The notes beneath the pieces were generated by a model. It saw nothing but the letters and a program-made list of their open reading frames with translations, did not search any database and had not been told where the DNA came from. DNA of 64,000 nt from Turnera subulata (Eukaryota > Streptophyta > Magnoliopsida > Malpighiales > Passifloraceae), in contig JAKUCV010005683.1 of the NCBI GenBank assembly GCA_028386065.3, positions 273,324 through 337,323 on the forward strand. Direction: 5' to 3'. Each line of letters opens with the position of its first letter. Position 1 is the first letter of the stretch. Of the stretch, positions 9,120 to 22,123 are shown one piece after another. Made by a program: the position numbers and the translations under genes.

Positions 9120-12093
9120 TGAGACGGCCCGTCCCGTATTTACTAGCCACAGTAAACACATGCCGGAACTGTACAATAGTAAATACAACATGATACACGG
9201 CCCAGTGGCCCAAAGATAATATCAATGAATAAAGCAGAGAAACCGGCCCAACGGCCCAATGTAATCAAAATAAACATCAGAAATCTGGCCCTTCGGCCCA
9301 ACATCAAAACACATCACCCAAACCCGGGAACCCAAATTATAGCACAGTGGAAGCAATTTATCATTCTCAATAATAGTATGAAACCATGCAATGCAACATA
9401 TGGATCCAAGTCCAGCCCGAGGTAACGTCACAGCCGCCAAAATGCATTCGTACCTGAATCACAAATAACTCAACCTACGGGATGAAAGCCCGCAGGTGAG
9501 GGGTGAGTCCGAAGTGCTCACCAACCATGGATAGAAAAATAATATGCAACACTATAAAATACTCAAGATCGAAAACAGGCACAACAAAATATATCAATCC
9601 AAAAGACTCGACCCAAAACTGGTCCAAGACCAAAAAGACTTAAACAAAATCTAATTTCCAATTTTATCTTTCTGGGCCCGTCACGGATAAGCTAGGGGTC
9701 AGACCTGGTTCTCAACATATTCCGGGTGCCAGATCAAAACCAAGAGAGCCTAGGGATCGACATCCCAAATATAATCACGGGATAGACATCCCAAGCATAG
9801 ACATGCTTATCACAAGTAACCCAGAACATGGCCACCACAAAACAGTCTTAAACCATCGAGTCGTACCACTACTTACCACGTGACAATTATATCATCATCA
9901 TCAAAAACAAAATCTCAGGGATCAACATCCCTAACCAAAACACCGGGATAGACATCCCAATCCAAAACCAAGGATCGACATCCTTATCACATTTTATTAT
10001 TTAATCCGTTATTCTTTATACCAAAAAGACACAGGGATAAACATCCAAAAACTCAATGCATGGGGATAACATCCCAAAACCAAATCATGAGGATAAACAT
10101 CCCAAAATCAATCAAGGCACTGGGATAACCATCCCGAATCAAACCACAACAAATGCAACAATCAACAGTGCAGCAATCATCAAACACAACAACCGAGTAA
10201 TATAGGCACATATCAAAGGAAATCCATCCTCACCTTAGCCGATTACTCAACTCTGAAAACATCAATCGGTCCAAAGCCGGTTCCACAGGAACTGCTCGAT
10301 ATCGACTCCTATATAACAAATGCACACATAAGATGCACATAATAGGTATGCTATGATGCCACAAATTCTAAATTAAACCCCGTTGGTTATACGTCCCGGT
10401 TATATTTCATAAAATTATCTTTAATCGTTTTTAAATCCTTTTCCGAAAATAGTATATCGTACGTATATCCGAATATCACTTCGGTATTTAATACTTTAGT
10501 AAAACTCTTTTCAAAATATTTTTATGAAGATATTTATCATTTTCCAAAAATATAATTATCATAAAATAATTTTTCTAGAAAGATATGTATTTATATTTAT
10601 ATTTTTAAAATTATTTATATAAAATAATTATACTTCTCCAAAAATATAATTACTATAACATATTTTCCTGAAAATATAACGTATGCTTATAGTCCAAAAA
10701 TGTTTACAGTATATGTGTACTTTTCTAAAATAATTACTATACAGTAATTTTGCAAAGGATATAATTCATACTTTAATTACCATTGTTTTTTGAAAATAAT
10801 ATAACTTGATAATTACTTTTTTTATATTTACAAAATTACTATGTATTTATATTTCTCAGAATATATATATATATATTCCATATAACATTTTTTTCCAAAT
10901 TTTAAATGTATATATATAAGTTTTTATTATTATCTTTTTTTTAAAACAGACTCGGCCCGAACAGTGCTGGCCCAACCTACTACACAGGCCAACTCAGGCC
11001 CAAGCAGGAGCCCAAGGACAGGCCCGCGCAGCAGGCCCAGCACACAGCCTAGCAGCCCAGCAACCAGGCCAGGCGCGACCTGCCCATGGAAACGAGCTAA
11101 CCTGACCCGTCTGTCAACCCATCTGGGTCTGCTCACCTCGCTGAGCAAGACGGCAGCGGCACGGCGACGCGATGCGACGATCGACGTGCAGGCGGGAGGG
11201 CGACGGAGGCGAGGGTGACAGTCGAGTGGGGGCGGTGCGACACTGCGGCAGGAGGAGGGACGGGTTCGGGCAGCTTCGTCGGGTCGATCTCTAGGTGACG
11301 GCGACGAGGCGAGACGTGGATGGCAGCGTGTGGTGGTAGCGGTCGTGGCGAGGGCGGCAGCAGGCGGTTGTGGGGGTCGACGGTGGCGGCGAATAACTTG
11401 GGTGGCCTGCCTCTCGCCTCCCGGAAGCGACGTCGGCAAGGAGCAGAGGAAAGGGGAAGGAGAGGAGAAAGGGTGGCGCGAAAGGGAAGGGAGAGGTGGT
11501 GGTGTTGTGGTGGAGGTGTGGTCGGCGAGGTGGTGGCCCGGGCATGGGTCGTGGGTAGGAGAAGGAGAAAAGAGAGGAGGAAGGAAGGGGATGGAACGGG
11601 TTGTGTTACTTTTTTTTACTGGTTTGTGTCTTGGGTTTTTGCTGGAAGGAGAAAGATCAAGGCGTGAGAGGCTGGTTGCAGACAAAAGGAAGAAGAGCTG
11701 GGTTATAGGGTGAAAAGGCAAAAAGAAAAAGAACACAGGTGAGCATTACGGGTTCACAGGAGATCACATGCTTCACAGGAGAAAAGCGCCTCCTGCATAA
11801 TTGAGGCGGCTCAATTATGCAGAGCCGTGTCCAGACCGGACCAGAAAATAACTGATACCCCCTTAGTTATATTTCTGGTGAGATTTTTCTGAGGATTCCG
11901 GGACCCGAAAAATACCAACTTAGGTCCGAAAAATCCACGGAAAAAATCCCGAGCGCGGGAGAAACCTTGGTTTTGAAAAGCGATGCACGATTTACCTTGA
12001 ACTAATTACCTAAGATTAATTCATTCGGTAAATCACTGTATAACGACTTTTACAGTCCCGATAAAAATCCAAATTTTTACCCGGGTTGTTACA
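9120..12093 (-). repeat. 3' LTR of element B
   Basis: Plus-strand termini are TGAGACGGCCCGTCCC and CCCGGGTTGTTACA. It contains a hairpin array (9753-10135), an AT-rich core (about 10380-10950) and a GC-rich segment (about 10960-11600) that gives many spurious ORFs on both strands. Confidence 0.9.
9753..10135. repeat. Hairpin array in left LTR of B
   Basis: Same GGGAT-NNAC-ATCCC units as in LTR A, for example at 9753 and 9779, with the compensated variant AAGCAT..ATGCTT at 9793 and further units to about 10135. Confidence 0.8.
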
Positions 12094-12110
12094 TTCTACC
12101 CACCTTAAAA
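12094..12110 (-). promoter_or_regulatory. Polypurine tract of element B
   Basis: On the minus strand TTTTAAGGTGGGTAGAA abuts the LTR start TGTAACAACC. The adjacent minus-strand codons read NFEDEI..GRM-stop, which looks like the tail of a chromovirus pol ORF. Confidence 0.75.
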
Positions 12111-12237
12111 AAAATTTCGTCCTCGAAATTCCGTCTTATTCGTAGGTCCTACCATGATAAGCTTCTGGTATACTCTACCAGGTGTCCAAACTCAACGCGA
12201 GATACCGCTTATACCCTTATGCGACATCTCCTCCGCT

Positions 12238-12246
12238 TATATAAAT
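12238..12246 (+). promoter_or_regulatory. TATA box for antisense ORF-1 of element B
   Basis: TATATAAAT lies about 40 bp before the ATG at 12279, mirroring element A. Confidence 0.6.
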
Positions 12247-12278
12247 CGAACCTCATAACTGAGAACTCACTCTCAGCC

Positions 12279-12656
12279 ATGGACTCTCCACTAAGAACAA
12301 GAACCACCTCAGACTCCGAGGATAACAGCTATATCGGTGGTACTGCTTTCCCGACAAGCTCCAATGAAGAACCACCCAAGAAGCGGTTCAAGGCAAACAC
12401 CATCAGTCTGAAGGAAGCTATGGTGGTCTCCACAAGACAGCGAAAGAAGCATGCCAACAAAAAAGCTGAGGATAGAAAGGGCAAGGCAACTGCTCCCAGC
12501 GATACTCCACTGCAGATACTGACGCAACTGAACACTTCACTGAAGAAGGCCAGCTCGGCGGTGATGCAGATAGAACTGGCGTGTGCGAAACTCTTTCCCC
12601 ACATGAAAAACATCCAAAAGCTTGTAAAAGACCTTGAGAAGCATGTAACTCAATAG
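12279..12656 (+). CDS. Antisense ORF-1 of element B: small basic nuclear/coiled-coil protein
   Basis: 125 residues, collinear and gap-free with the copy in element A (1188-1565). The N terminus MDSPLR, the YIGGTAFPTSS block, the basic PPKKRFK motif and the C-terminal IELACAKLFPHMKN helix are all kept. Many differences between copies are third-position or synonymous (for example Gly and Pro codons). An open frame exists upstream of this ATG, but the TATA position and the match to A favour 12279. The frame is intact, while ORF-2 of the same element has a stop. Function unknown. Confidence 0.75.
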   Translation: MDSPLRTRTTSDSEDNSYIGGTAFPTSSNEEPPKKRFKANTISLKEAMVVSTRQRKKHANKKAEDRKGKATAPSDTPLQILTQLNTSLKKASSAVMQIELACAKLFPHMKNIQKLVKDLEKHVTQ

Positions 12657-13704
12657 AGTACATCTTTTCTGTATTGTAAAACTTTAAGAAAAAATAAAAT
12701 AAAACAACTTTTCTTTTAAAAAAAACTCTTATTAAGATATGAAAACTCATGTTCAACAGAAAAGCAAAATATTTTAAAGCAAAAAAAAACCATCAAGAAG
12801 GAAAATAAAATCAAACATAAAGATGTTAAGAAAAACAGAACCAACAAAAGGAAGCAAAACCAACATAAAGAAATTAAAAACAAAACAAAACTCGTTTTCA
12901 TGTTCAATGCTCTAGATCGATCGTACACGTCCTCGAACCCAAGAAAAACAACTCGTATAGCCAACGGAGATATCGGTTCTCCTTGTGAAAACGACATCTG
13001 TTAACTCGCAAGGAGATGATCACGAGAATGTCCTGTGTCCCTCAAAAGAAACGATATCCACCTGTCCACAAGCCAAAAACGTCTTCCAGACATCGTATCC
13101 CTCTATGATGTCCAAACAGGTGTAACCTTGTCGCACATGCACTCTACCCGAGGTACGGTCCCATCAATCTAGCCACAGCGGTCACGGATGCATGTGATAA
13201 AAGATGCAGGAAAAAGTTATAAAAAGAAACGCCAAGATAGCCAGGGCGAAAGAAAATTGTGAGATGGAGAAGAGCTGAAAAACACTTGCGTTTGTAGCCC
13301 CAAAATACACAAAGTGATGAAGCAATAAATGAGGCAACGACAAAATTTTTAAAAAGCAACACCTTGAAGAATGAAAACGGTTTGGAGATTTGTGAAAAAG
13401 AATCTACTTTTCCTATCCCCGAAAAATATTTTATTTTGTTTTCTTTTTCTTTTTCATTTCCATCTCCTCTTTTTTTTTCTTCTTCTTTTTCTTTCTTTTC
13501 TTTTTTTTACTGTTTTTTTCTCTTCCCTTTTCTTTTCTTTTACTTTATTATTTTTTTCTTCTCTTTTCTATTCCTTCTTATTTATTTTTTTTTCTTCTTT
13601 TCTCTTTTTTTTCTCCTCTTTTCTTTTACTCTCTTTTTTTTATTTTCTCTTTTTTTTTGGGAACAGGTGGGGTCTATATTTTCAAAAACAGGTAAATATT
13701 TTTC
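12657..13704. other. Spacer between the two antisense genes of B
   Basis: Non-coding. An A-rich tail follows ORF-1, then mixed sequence partly matching A's spacer. A plus-strand polypyrimidine tract at about 13435-13660 has no counterpart in A's interior. That tract gives a spurious Phe/Leu/Ser-rich ORF. Confidence 0.5.
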
Positions 13705-13712
13705 TATAAAAG
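13705..13712 (+). promoter_or_regulatory. TATA box for antisense ORF-2 of element B
   Basis: TATAAAAG lies 115 bp before the ATG at 13820 and is identical to the box in element A. Confidence 0.6.
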
Positions 13713-13819
13713 GCGAACAACGGAAAGCAAAAACCACAATGCATCCAAAAGACAACAAAACGCTCAGGCAAAGAAAACACAACGTTCAGAAAAAGAAAAA
13801 CACAACGCGTCGAGACAAC

Positions 13820-14503
13820 ATGCCTGCTCCATCATCCGTCTTCTTCGTCGAGGGTGCCTCAATCGGAAGAAGGAATCGGTTGGCCTACAGCCTGATCAAT
13901 GAACGTCCAGAGGAACTACCGAACGAGCTCGGCAGGATGCCTCGTTTGGTCTTCGTCGACGAACTCTACTCGTCGAGGTTCTTCGACACTCCCATGGAAG
14001 AGACGTTCTTCCTAGAGGACCAAAGCACCCTGAGGACCTCCTTCTACGGCTCGGCCAATTCCGTCATGTTTTTCATTTTTGAAAGACTTTAGGAATTCAA
14101 CCTAGAGCCCACTTGCCATTTCCTGGACCAAAGAACCTACTACCACCTTTCAATGACTGCCCAGAGCATACCCAGAGTATCTCGGTTACCACCAACTTGG
14201 CCAAAGGCCCGACTGCTGGTGTGGAACTGCAGAGGAATCGCTAGGCGTTCCCAGGAGTTTTTGCGTACCCTGAGGGACCTGAAGAACCAGTACAAGCCAA
14301 ACATGGTTCTTCTCACGGAGACCCAGTGGCAGCCTGAAGACGATCACGGTGTCATCCCACTTCGGTTCCCTCCAGCAAACCGGTTCGAGCTTCCTGGCCA
14401 GAACAACACGGGCGGTATGTGGTTCTCGTGGAACGATAGCATCAGGGTCAACATTAACAATGACCCTAATAGCTTCAGGGTCAACGTTGTACCAAGGAGA
14501 TAG
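13820..14503 (+). pseudogene. Antisense ORF-2 of element B with one nonsense codon
   Basis: 684 bp, the same length and frame as ORF-2 of element A. A TAG at 14090-14092 replaces a Gln codon (CAG in A). The C-terminal part (14153-14503) keeps LLVWNCRG, KPNMVLLTET and MWFSWND, the partial LINE-endonuclease signature. No indels occur over the whole length. The single point mutation suggests recent inactivation, or a readthrough/truncated product of about 90 residues. Confidence 0.7.
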
Positions 14504-14733
14504 ATAATTTAAATAATAATTATAATGTAATAATAATATCAGTATTATTAATAATATTTATGTTTCTGCATGTTTATGGAATCAATTACCTCTTATGTGA
14601 ATGTTCTGTGGCAAGCTGGCGTCCCTCGACTGGATCCATTATGTACTAAATAAATGATATAAATGCAAAATAATAAACATATGGAGCGAGCTATGCACAG
14701 CAAATAAGCAAAACAATCACCCAAGGACCTACC

Positions 14734-14752
14734 GCCCGCTCCGCTACAAAAA
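14734..14752 (-). promoter_or_regulatory. Primer-site relic of element B
   Basis: On the minus strand TTTTGTAGCGGAGCGGGCG follows the 5' LTR. Compared with A (TTTTGGTAGCAGAGCGGGC) it has lost one G of the TGG start, so priming may be weakened. Confidence 0.55.
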
Positions 14753-17726
14753 TGAGACGCCCCGACCCGTATTTACCAGCCTCAGTAAACACGTGCCGGA
14801 ACTGTACAATAGTACATACAACATGATACACGGCCTAGTGGCCCAAAGATAATATCAATGAATAAAGCAAAGAAAGCGGCCCAACGGCCCAATGTAATCA
14901 AAATAAACATCAGAAATCTGGCCCTTCGGCCCAACATCAAAACACATCACCCAAACCTGGGAACCCAAATTGTAGCACAGCGGAAGCAATTTGTCATTCT
15001 CAATAATAGTATGAAACTATGCAATGCAACATATGGATCCAAGTCCTGCCCGAGGTAACGTCAAAGCCGCCAAAATGCATCGTACCTGAATCACAAATAA
15101 CTCAACCTACAGGATGAAAGCCCGCAGGTGAGGGGTGAGTCCGAAGTGCTCACCAACCATGGATAGACAAACAATATGCAACACTATAAAATACTCAAGG
15201 TCGAAAACAGGCACAACAAAATATACCAATCCAAAAGACTCGACCCAAAACTGGTCCAAGACCAAAAAGACTTAAACAAAATCCAATTTCCAATTTTATC
15301 TTTCCAGACCCGTCACGGATAAGCTAGGGGTTAGACCTGGTTCTCAACATATTTCGGGTGCCAGATCAAAACCAAGAGAGCCCAGGGATCGACATCCCAA
15401 AATAGTAACCCAGGGATAGACATCCCAAATATAATCAAGGGATAGACATCCCAAGCATAGACATGTTTATCACAAGTAACCCAGATCATGGCCACCACAA
15501 AACAGTCTTAAACCATCGAGTCGTACCACTACTTACCACATGATAATTATATCATCATCATCCAAAACCAAATCTCAGGGATCAACATCCCTAACCAAAA
15601 CACCGGGATAGACTTCCCAATCCAAAACCAAGGATCGACATCCTTATCATATTTTATTATTTAATCTGTTATTCTTTATACCAAAAAGACAAAGGGATAA
15701 ACATCCAAAAACTCAAAGCACGGGGATAAACATCCCAAAACCAAATCATGAGGATAAACATCCCAAAATCAATCAAGGCACTGGGAAAAACATCCCGAAT
15801 CAAACCACAGTAAATGCAACAATCAACAGTGCAACAATCATCAAACACAACAACCGATTAATATAGGCACATATCAAAGGAAATCCATCCTCACCTTAGC
15901 CGATTACTCAACTCTGAAGACATCAATCGGTCCAAAGCCGGTTCCACAGGAACTGCTCGATATCGACTCCTATATAACAAATAACAAATGCACACATAAG
16001 ATGCACATAATAGGTATGCTGTGATTCCATAAATTGTAAATTAAACCCCCCTTGGTTATACGTCCCGGTTATATTTCATAAAATTATCTTTAATCGTTTT
16101 TAAATCCTTTTCCGAAAATAGTATATCGTACGTATATCCGAATATCACTTCGGTATTTAATACTTTAGTAAAACTCTTTTCAAAATATTTTTATGAAGAT
16201 ATTTATCATTTTCCAAAAATATAATTATCATAAAATAATTTTTCTAGAAAGATATGTATTTATATTTATATTTTCAAAATTATTTATATAAAATAATTAT
16301 ACTTCTCCAAAAATAAAATTACTATAACATATTTTCCTGAAAATATAAGGTATGCTTATAATCCCAAAATATTTATAGTATATGTGTACTTTTCTAAAAT
16401 AATTACTATATAGTAATTTTGCAAAGGATATAATTCATACTTTAATTACCTTAGTTTCTTGAAAATAATATAACTTGATAATTACTTTTTTTATATTTAC
16501 AAAATTACTATGTATTTATATTTCTCAGAAAATATATATATATTCCATATACCATTTTTTTCCAAATTTTAAACATATATATAAGTTTTTATTATTATCT
16601 TTTTTTTAAAATGGACTGGGCCCGAACAGTGCTGTCCCAACCCACTACACAGGCCAACTCAGGCCCAAGTAGGAGCCCAAGGACAGGCCCGCGCAGCAGG
16701 CCCAGCACACAGCCTAGCAGCCCAGCAACCAGGCCAGGCGCGACCCGCCCATGGAAACGAGCTAACCCGACCCGTCTGTCAACCCATCCGGGTCTGCTCA
16801 CCTCGCTGAGCACGACGGCAGTGGCACGGCGTGCAGGCGGGAGGGCGACGGAGGCGAGGGTGGCGGTCGAGCAGGGGCGGTGCGACACTGCGGCAGGAGG
16901 AGGGACGGGTCCGGGCAGCCTCGTCGGGTCGATCTCCAGGTGACGGCGACGAGGCGAGACGTGGATGGCAGGTAGCGGTCGTGGCGAGGGCGGCAGCAGG
17001 TGGTTGTGGGGTCGACGGTGGCGGCGAACAACTTGGGTGGCTTGCCTCTTGCCTCCCGGGAACGACGTCGGCAAGGAGCAGAGGAAACGGGAAGGAGAGG
17101 AGAAAGGGTGGCACGAATGGGAAGGGAGAGGTGGTGTGTTGTGGTGGAGGTGTGGTCGGCGCGGTGGTGGCTCGGGCATGGGTCGCGGGTAGGAGAAGGA
17201 GAAAAGAGAGGAGGAAGGAAGGGGATGGAACGGGTTGTGTTACTTTTTTTTTACTGGTTTGTCTTGGGTTTTTGCTGGAAGGAGAAAGATCAAGGCGTGA
17301 GAGGCTGGTTGCAGGCAAAAGGAAGAAGAGCTGGGTTATAGGGTGAAAAGGCAAAAAGAAAAAGAACACAGGTGAGCATCACGGGTTCACAGGAGATCAC
17401 ATGCTTCACAGGAGAAAAGCGCCTCCTGCATAATTGAGGCGGCTCAATTATGCAGGGCCGTGTCTAGACCGGACCAGAAAATAACTGATACCCCCTTAGT
17501 TATATTTCTGGTGTGATTTTTCTGAGGATTTCGGGACCCGAAAAATACCAACTTAGGTCCGAAAAATCCAAGGAAAAAATTCCAAGCGCGGGAAAAACCT
17601 CGGTTTCGAAAAGCGATGCTCGATTTACCTTGAATTAATTACCCAAGATTAATTCATTCGGTAAATTACTGTATAACGACTTTTACAGTCCCGGTAAAAA
17701 TCCAAATTTTTACCCGGGCTATTACA
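14753..17726 (-). repeat. 5' LTR of element B
   Basis: 2974 bp, near-identical to 9120-12093. The hairpin array is at about 15383-15800. GC-rich at about 16610-17230. It ends TTTTTACCCGGGCTATTACA and is followed by the GTTAT duplication. Confidence 0.9.
15383..15800. repeat. Hairpin array in right LTR of B
   Basis: GGGAT-NNAC-ATCCC units, starting with three close units near 15385, 15413 and 15438. This copy has one more unit there than the left LTR. Confidence 0.75.
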
Positions 17727-17731
17727 GTTAT
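17727..17731 (+). repeat. Right target-site duplication of element B
   Basis: GTTAT, the same as 9115-9119. Confidence 0.9.
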
Positions 17732-19371
17732 TCTTCTTCATAATTTTATTGTTTTTTCAGTAATTATTATTCTTCTTAATGCTTGATAGTTGTTGAAAAA
17801 ATATAAATAAAGGCTTATATATCAATCATTTTCTTGAGAACGATTTATATATAATGTAGTCAAAAAAATTCCATAATCTACGAATTGTTTAGAATTAATT
17901 TTTCTATTAGAATAAGAATGTATATGTTGATTATTGGTAATGATATTTTTTAATTCTTTAATATTCTAAATTATATAATTTTAATTATTAAATTATATTA
18001 CTAATGAAGGGGATTATTAAACTATGTTATTATTTTTTCAATAGCCGTTGTTGTTGGTAGTTTTTTGTTGACCATTCGACTGTTTTTCGATTTTTCTTTT
18101 TCATAATTCTTGTTGACAGTAAACTACAAATACATCCATCACAAGTTATTGTGATTATTCATCTCTATCATTATTCTTTTTTTTTATATTTGCATTGTTC
18201 TTGTTTGTAGTTTTCGCTGACTCTTCGAATGTTCTTCTTTGTATTTCTATTATTTTTTCAAACAATATTGTTTTTTTATAATTCTTGGTAACAGTTGAGA
18301 AAATATAAATAAAGACTTATATATTAATCATTAACTTGAGGAGAAATTATATATAATGTAGGCAATAATTTTTTTCTGAACGAATGGATACAAATTGTTT
18401 AGAATTAATTTTTGTATTAGAATAGAAATTTATAAATCAAATTTTCTTCTCCAAAGTTGTTATTGGTTATAAATTAAAAAAAAATATATGTCTTGAGTTC
18501 TTATAATTATTCTTCTCTATGGTTATTCTTTTTCACTGATGTTATTCCTGTTCATAGTTTTCACCGACTCTTCGGCAGTTCTTCGTCGTAGTTTTATTAT
18601 TATTCAATAAAAATTATCTTTAATAATTCATCATAGTTGCTGAGAAAATATAAATAAAGCTTTATAATTATTTTCTTGAGAAGAGCTTATGTATAATGTG
18701 AACAAAGTTTTTTCTTAATTGGCATAACAAAGAGATTCCATATTATTGGAGGGCTTGTTAATTAGAGATAATTTTTTGGTAAAAAAATGTCAAAAATAAT
18801 TAGGGTTCAACTCATTAACTGAAAATAAATAAATTAATGGGTTTAAAGTTCAATTTATTAGTCAAACTAAGAGGCTCAGTTTGTTGTTACCAAAGTCGGT
18901 GGGTTATGATTTAACTGATACAGTAACCTTAGCTAGTTACATCATTATCTGCAACCTTGTTTAAATCAATATCCTTAAATCGATGGAAGGTAATCGTTGT
19001 AATTATAGATTGTAATCACTTAACTTTGTCAGTAATAGAAATAAATTTTTATATGATGTAGATAGATATATTTTATATAGATTTTTCAATCAAAAATTAA
19101 TGTTATTTAGGTTTAATTTGTGGATAGAGATAAAGCTAGTAGTCGTAGAAGTTGTAGGAGAAGAAAAAATTGAATATGGTACTCATGTGTTTTTTTAGTG
19201 TCGCCGTAGTGGATTTGCTCTACTTATTTCTTGTATTTATAAGGTTATACAGATAATAATATAATTAAATAATAAAGGGTACCTGGGTCAATTTTGATTA
19301 ATGAAGGGTAATGGGATCAATTTGTCAGCTTTTCTAGAGTGGTGCTTTTATATAATATATAGATATATAGA
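17732..19371 (-). repeat. Helitron 5' non-coding region with three subterminal repeats
   Basis: Three diverged direct repeats each hold a TAGTTTTCGCTGACTCTTC-like core (9092, interrupted by B; about 18205; about 18555) and a GAGAAAATATAAATAAAG-like core (about 17793, 18297, 18646). The remaining sequence is AT-rich with no coding signal. The minus-strand 5' terminus TCTATATATC is at 19371. Confidence 0.6.
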
Positions 19372-21919
19372 TTTTCCCATGGCTTCTCCTCACCTCCACG
19401 CCTTTTGGCCTGCCATGGTCACTCCATCTCTTTTTCAAAAGTTTCCAAAATTACTCCATATGTAAGTCTTACACTTCTATTGTTCTCTGTTCTATCTATC
19501 TTAAATTTTCCCTTCTCTCCCCACGTCTACTATAGGCTATAGATATTAGGGTTTATTATTTTTTTCTCTCATCACTCAATCTCTTTTCCAAAATCTTACA
19601 TCACTTTATCTTCTGTGTGATTGAAGCATATTAATTTCCCCTAAAATGAATTCCTTTCAGCAATTATATGGAATGATGGATTTTATGTTCTAATCAAATT
19701 TGACTAATGTTATTCGGCTGAAATTAATTAATTTGTTAATAGACCATGAGGCTAAAATTATGGAAGGTGCTGCATTTGTAAGATGATAATATGGTTTTTG
19801 CTCAAGCTTATAGTGTTTATTCTGGGTTTCTATATAATTGTATGTGAGTTTTCTATTTGTACTTTGTGGCTACCCGGAGGGGTTGTGCTTGGTAATCTGA
19901 TTTGAGGTTTCCTTGTGTTACTCGAGCTATTGTCGGACCATCCTGCTCTTAATCGATATCGCTCCCTCAAAGAAGGTTGAGTGGACTAGCAAAAAGCTTG
20001 GGAATATCCACACCATAGTTGTTGTACCAGGTGCGCCATTACTGTGTCTAGAATCCTAAAGGATTTTTTCTTTTGTATTCATTCTATGGTATAAATTATA
20101 TTGCAAATAATCATACTCATTGTTAGTACCTTATATTTGAAATTGAAATTATATATAACAAATCTTAAACCTGCCAATGCTGGCATCTAATATGTGATTC
20201 AATATTGGTCTTGAAGACTAACTAACTTTGCCTTTTTTTTTAAATAGGAACATGCCATATAACTTCCATTTATCTCATTTATTTTGAAACGGATTGAAGT
20301 TTGGGAGGAAGTGAAAATATACAGTGCTGGTGAGATTTTGAGTGCTTGTCGATTAATTATTCTTTAAGAGTTCAAATGCTAGAGATATAGGAATTGGATG
20401 AAGCTTTAGGGTGCAACATTTGTGCCTTAAGTTCAGTTATAGGTTAATATGAGCATGGTTATTCATCCACTGGTAAATGAGCACAAATAAATCTGACTTA
20501 TGAGTTTTGTCATTTGCACGATTGATAATTATAAATGTTCTCAACAACAACAATGTTCGTTCTTACCCAATTGGTATCGTGATGTTGTTGATATTATGAA
20601 GTAAATAGTTAAAACCTATGAACTTTGTTGGAACAAAGGGAAGTCAGGTCGGGATATTTGTTGGCTGGCTTTCTAAGCTAATAATGTGTTGGTGAATCTT
20701 TATTTTGCTGACTTTTATGTGTGCAGGGAGTTTGAGGATGCGGTGCATTAGCTAAGCAAGAATTTTCTATTGTTCTTTTTGTTGGTAGTTAGTTTTGATC
20801 TTGCTTTTGGTCTTTTTTTCCCTGTTGTTCTATGTGCTTTTTTTTTTTTTACTTCTTTTCCAATTATCAAGATCTTCTTCTTCCAATTTATGATGATTTC
20901 CCGTTTTCTCCCGTTGTTTTCCAGGTTTATAAGCAAGCTCCTATATTAAAAAATAAAAAGATTTATAAGCAAGCATGATATATTTTGCTTTTTTTTTTTT
21001 TTCAATGGATGGCCCTTGAGCAAAAAGCTGATGCAGCAACCTTTTTGTTCTCCTCTCTCTTTGGATTGTGACGATTTTTTTGTTTGGATTATCTTGACTT
21101 CCTCCCTTCCTTTCAGGTATAAACAATTTGTTCTTATTTTCTCTTTCAATTAGTTTGTTGTTTACAAATAGGTATAACAATTTCGATGGTAAATAAGATT
21201 GATGTTTTGTTCTCTCCTTGCCCGTTTGGATTTTGTTTTAGCCATTGTTCGGTATATAATTGTTTGCTTATTAGTCGTCAATTCTAACTGTGTGTTTTTA
21301 TTTTCTGATTGTTGTCATCATCCTATTGATGAATGATGTACTTGAGTTCAGTATCTCTTGGATTCTGCTATGATAACATGGTTGAATAGGAAGGAGAGAA
21401 TGATAGTTGGATAGGAAGGAGAGAATGAATACTATCAGGCCTAGACGTTTGGCTGTGCGTAAGAATAAGGTATCTCTATCCTTTCTGTTTGGGCAAAACA
21501 ATCCGATAATTGTATAAAAAATTCTATGATCAAGCCATTGTGTTATTAAATCCATCATCCAACGTTGTAAACTAAATCGACAATTGTTTGGTTGTAGGAC
21601 AAAAAAACTGACAGGTGCCGGCAACTGTCCCTGCCATTCCGGTGAGGAAAAGAAGGAATCATGACCTGCTCTTGCAGCCTCTCACATGACATACAACTGG
21701 AGGGTTGATGACAGTTTGTCTATATCCTAAGTAGACAAGGGAACTGCAAATTCCCAGACTTTTTGGACCTAATAGATATGATAAGATAATCTTTAATAGC
21801 TATTTCTGTGAAGGTACCAAGCTAATGTGGACTAATGCACAAGTTAGGAATGTTTTTTCCCCATTTTGTAGTTTGGATGTTCCCCAGCGTCTTTATTCAT
21901 ATATTCATATACACATATC
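19372..21919. other. AT-rich region with possible captured exon fragments
   Basis: No complete gene. An open stretch near 19935-20050 encodes IDIAPSKKVEWTSKKLGN and then HTIVVVPGAPL, ending at a possible splice donor. I do not recognise it. The stretch ends at a Helitron-type 3' terminus, so it may be cargo of a non-autonomous Helitron, but I could not find that element's 5' end. Confidence 0.3.
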
Positions 21920-21946
21920 CGAAGCGAAGCGAGGGGGTTTATCTAG
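21920..21946 (+). mobile_element. Helitron-type 3' terminus
   Basis: A GC-rich CGAAGCGAAGCGAGG stretch is followed by TTTATCTAG and then T, the form of a plant Helitron 3' end (weak hairpin, CTRR, T target). The orientation is plus. The start of this element is not identified. Confidence 0.5.
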
Positions 21947-22123
21947 TATTGTATATATTTTTTTAGTGATCAAGATAGTAGTGACGATGAAGAACTACAA
22001 CTATATGAAACCAAAGATATAAACTCAATCATTGCAATATTTGACATGTGAACAACAGAGTATAATGGTACGCAATAAGAATATTAGTCACTTTCACTTT
22101 TATTACATCATTAAAGTAGGTAA

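Larger units (their letters stand above)
9120..17726 (-). mobile_element. Complete non-autonomous LTR retrotransposon B
   Basis: 8607 bp, minus orientation, flanked by GTTAT duplications. The two LTRs (9120-12093 and 14753-17726) are each 2974 bp and nearly identical, so the insertion is fairly recent. The interior of 2659 bp holds no gag-pol, only a PPT, two antisense genes and a primer-site relic. It is a sister of element A; the LTR sequences have diverged but the plan is the same. It inserted into the Helitron between the Rep coding region and the 5' repeats. Mobilisation would need proteins from a relative elsewhere in the genome. Confidence 0.9.
6804..19371 (-). mobile_element. Decayed autonomous Helitron, split by LTR element B
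   Basis: Minus-strand Helitron in two pieces: 6804-9114 (coding) and 17732-19371 (5' non-coding). They become contiguous when element B and one copy of its GTTAT duplication are removed. The left edge is cut by the inverted LTR at 6803, so the 3' end (CTRR and hairpin) is not seen. The 5' end, read on the minus strand, is TCTATATATC at 19371, preceded by A, matching the TC start and A|T insertion site of Helitrons. Confidence 0.75.

Noticed and set aside
10930..11736. Long ORFs in the GC-rich LTR segment of B (also 16595-17369)
   Set aside because: Open in several frames on both strands because of GC-rich, stop-poor sequence. Frame is not kept between the two LTRs, for example the 268-codon ORF is broken in the other copy.
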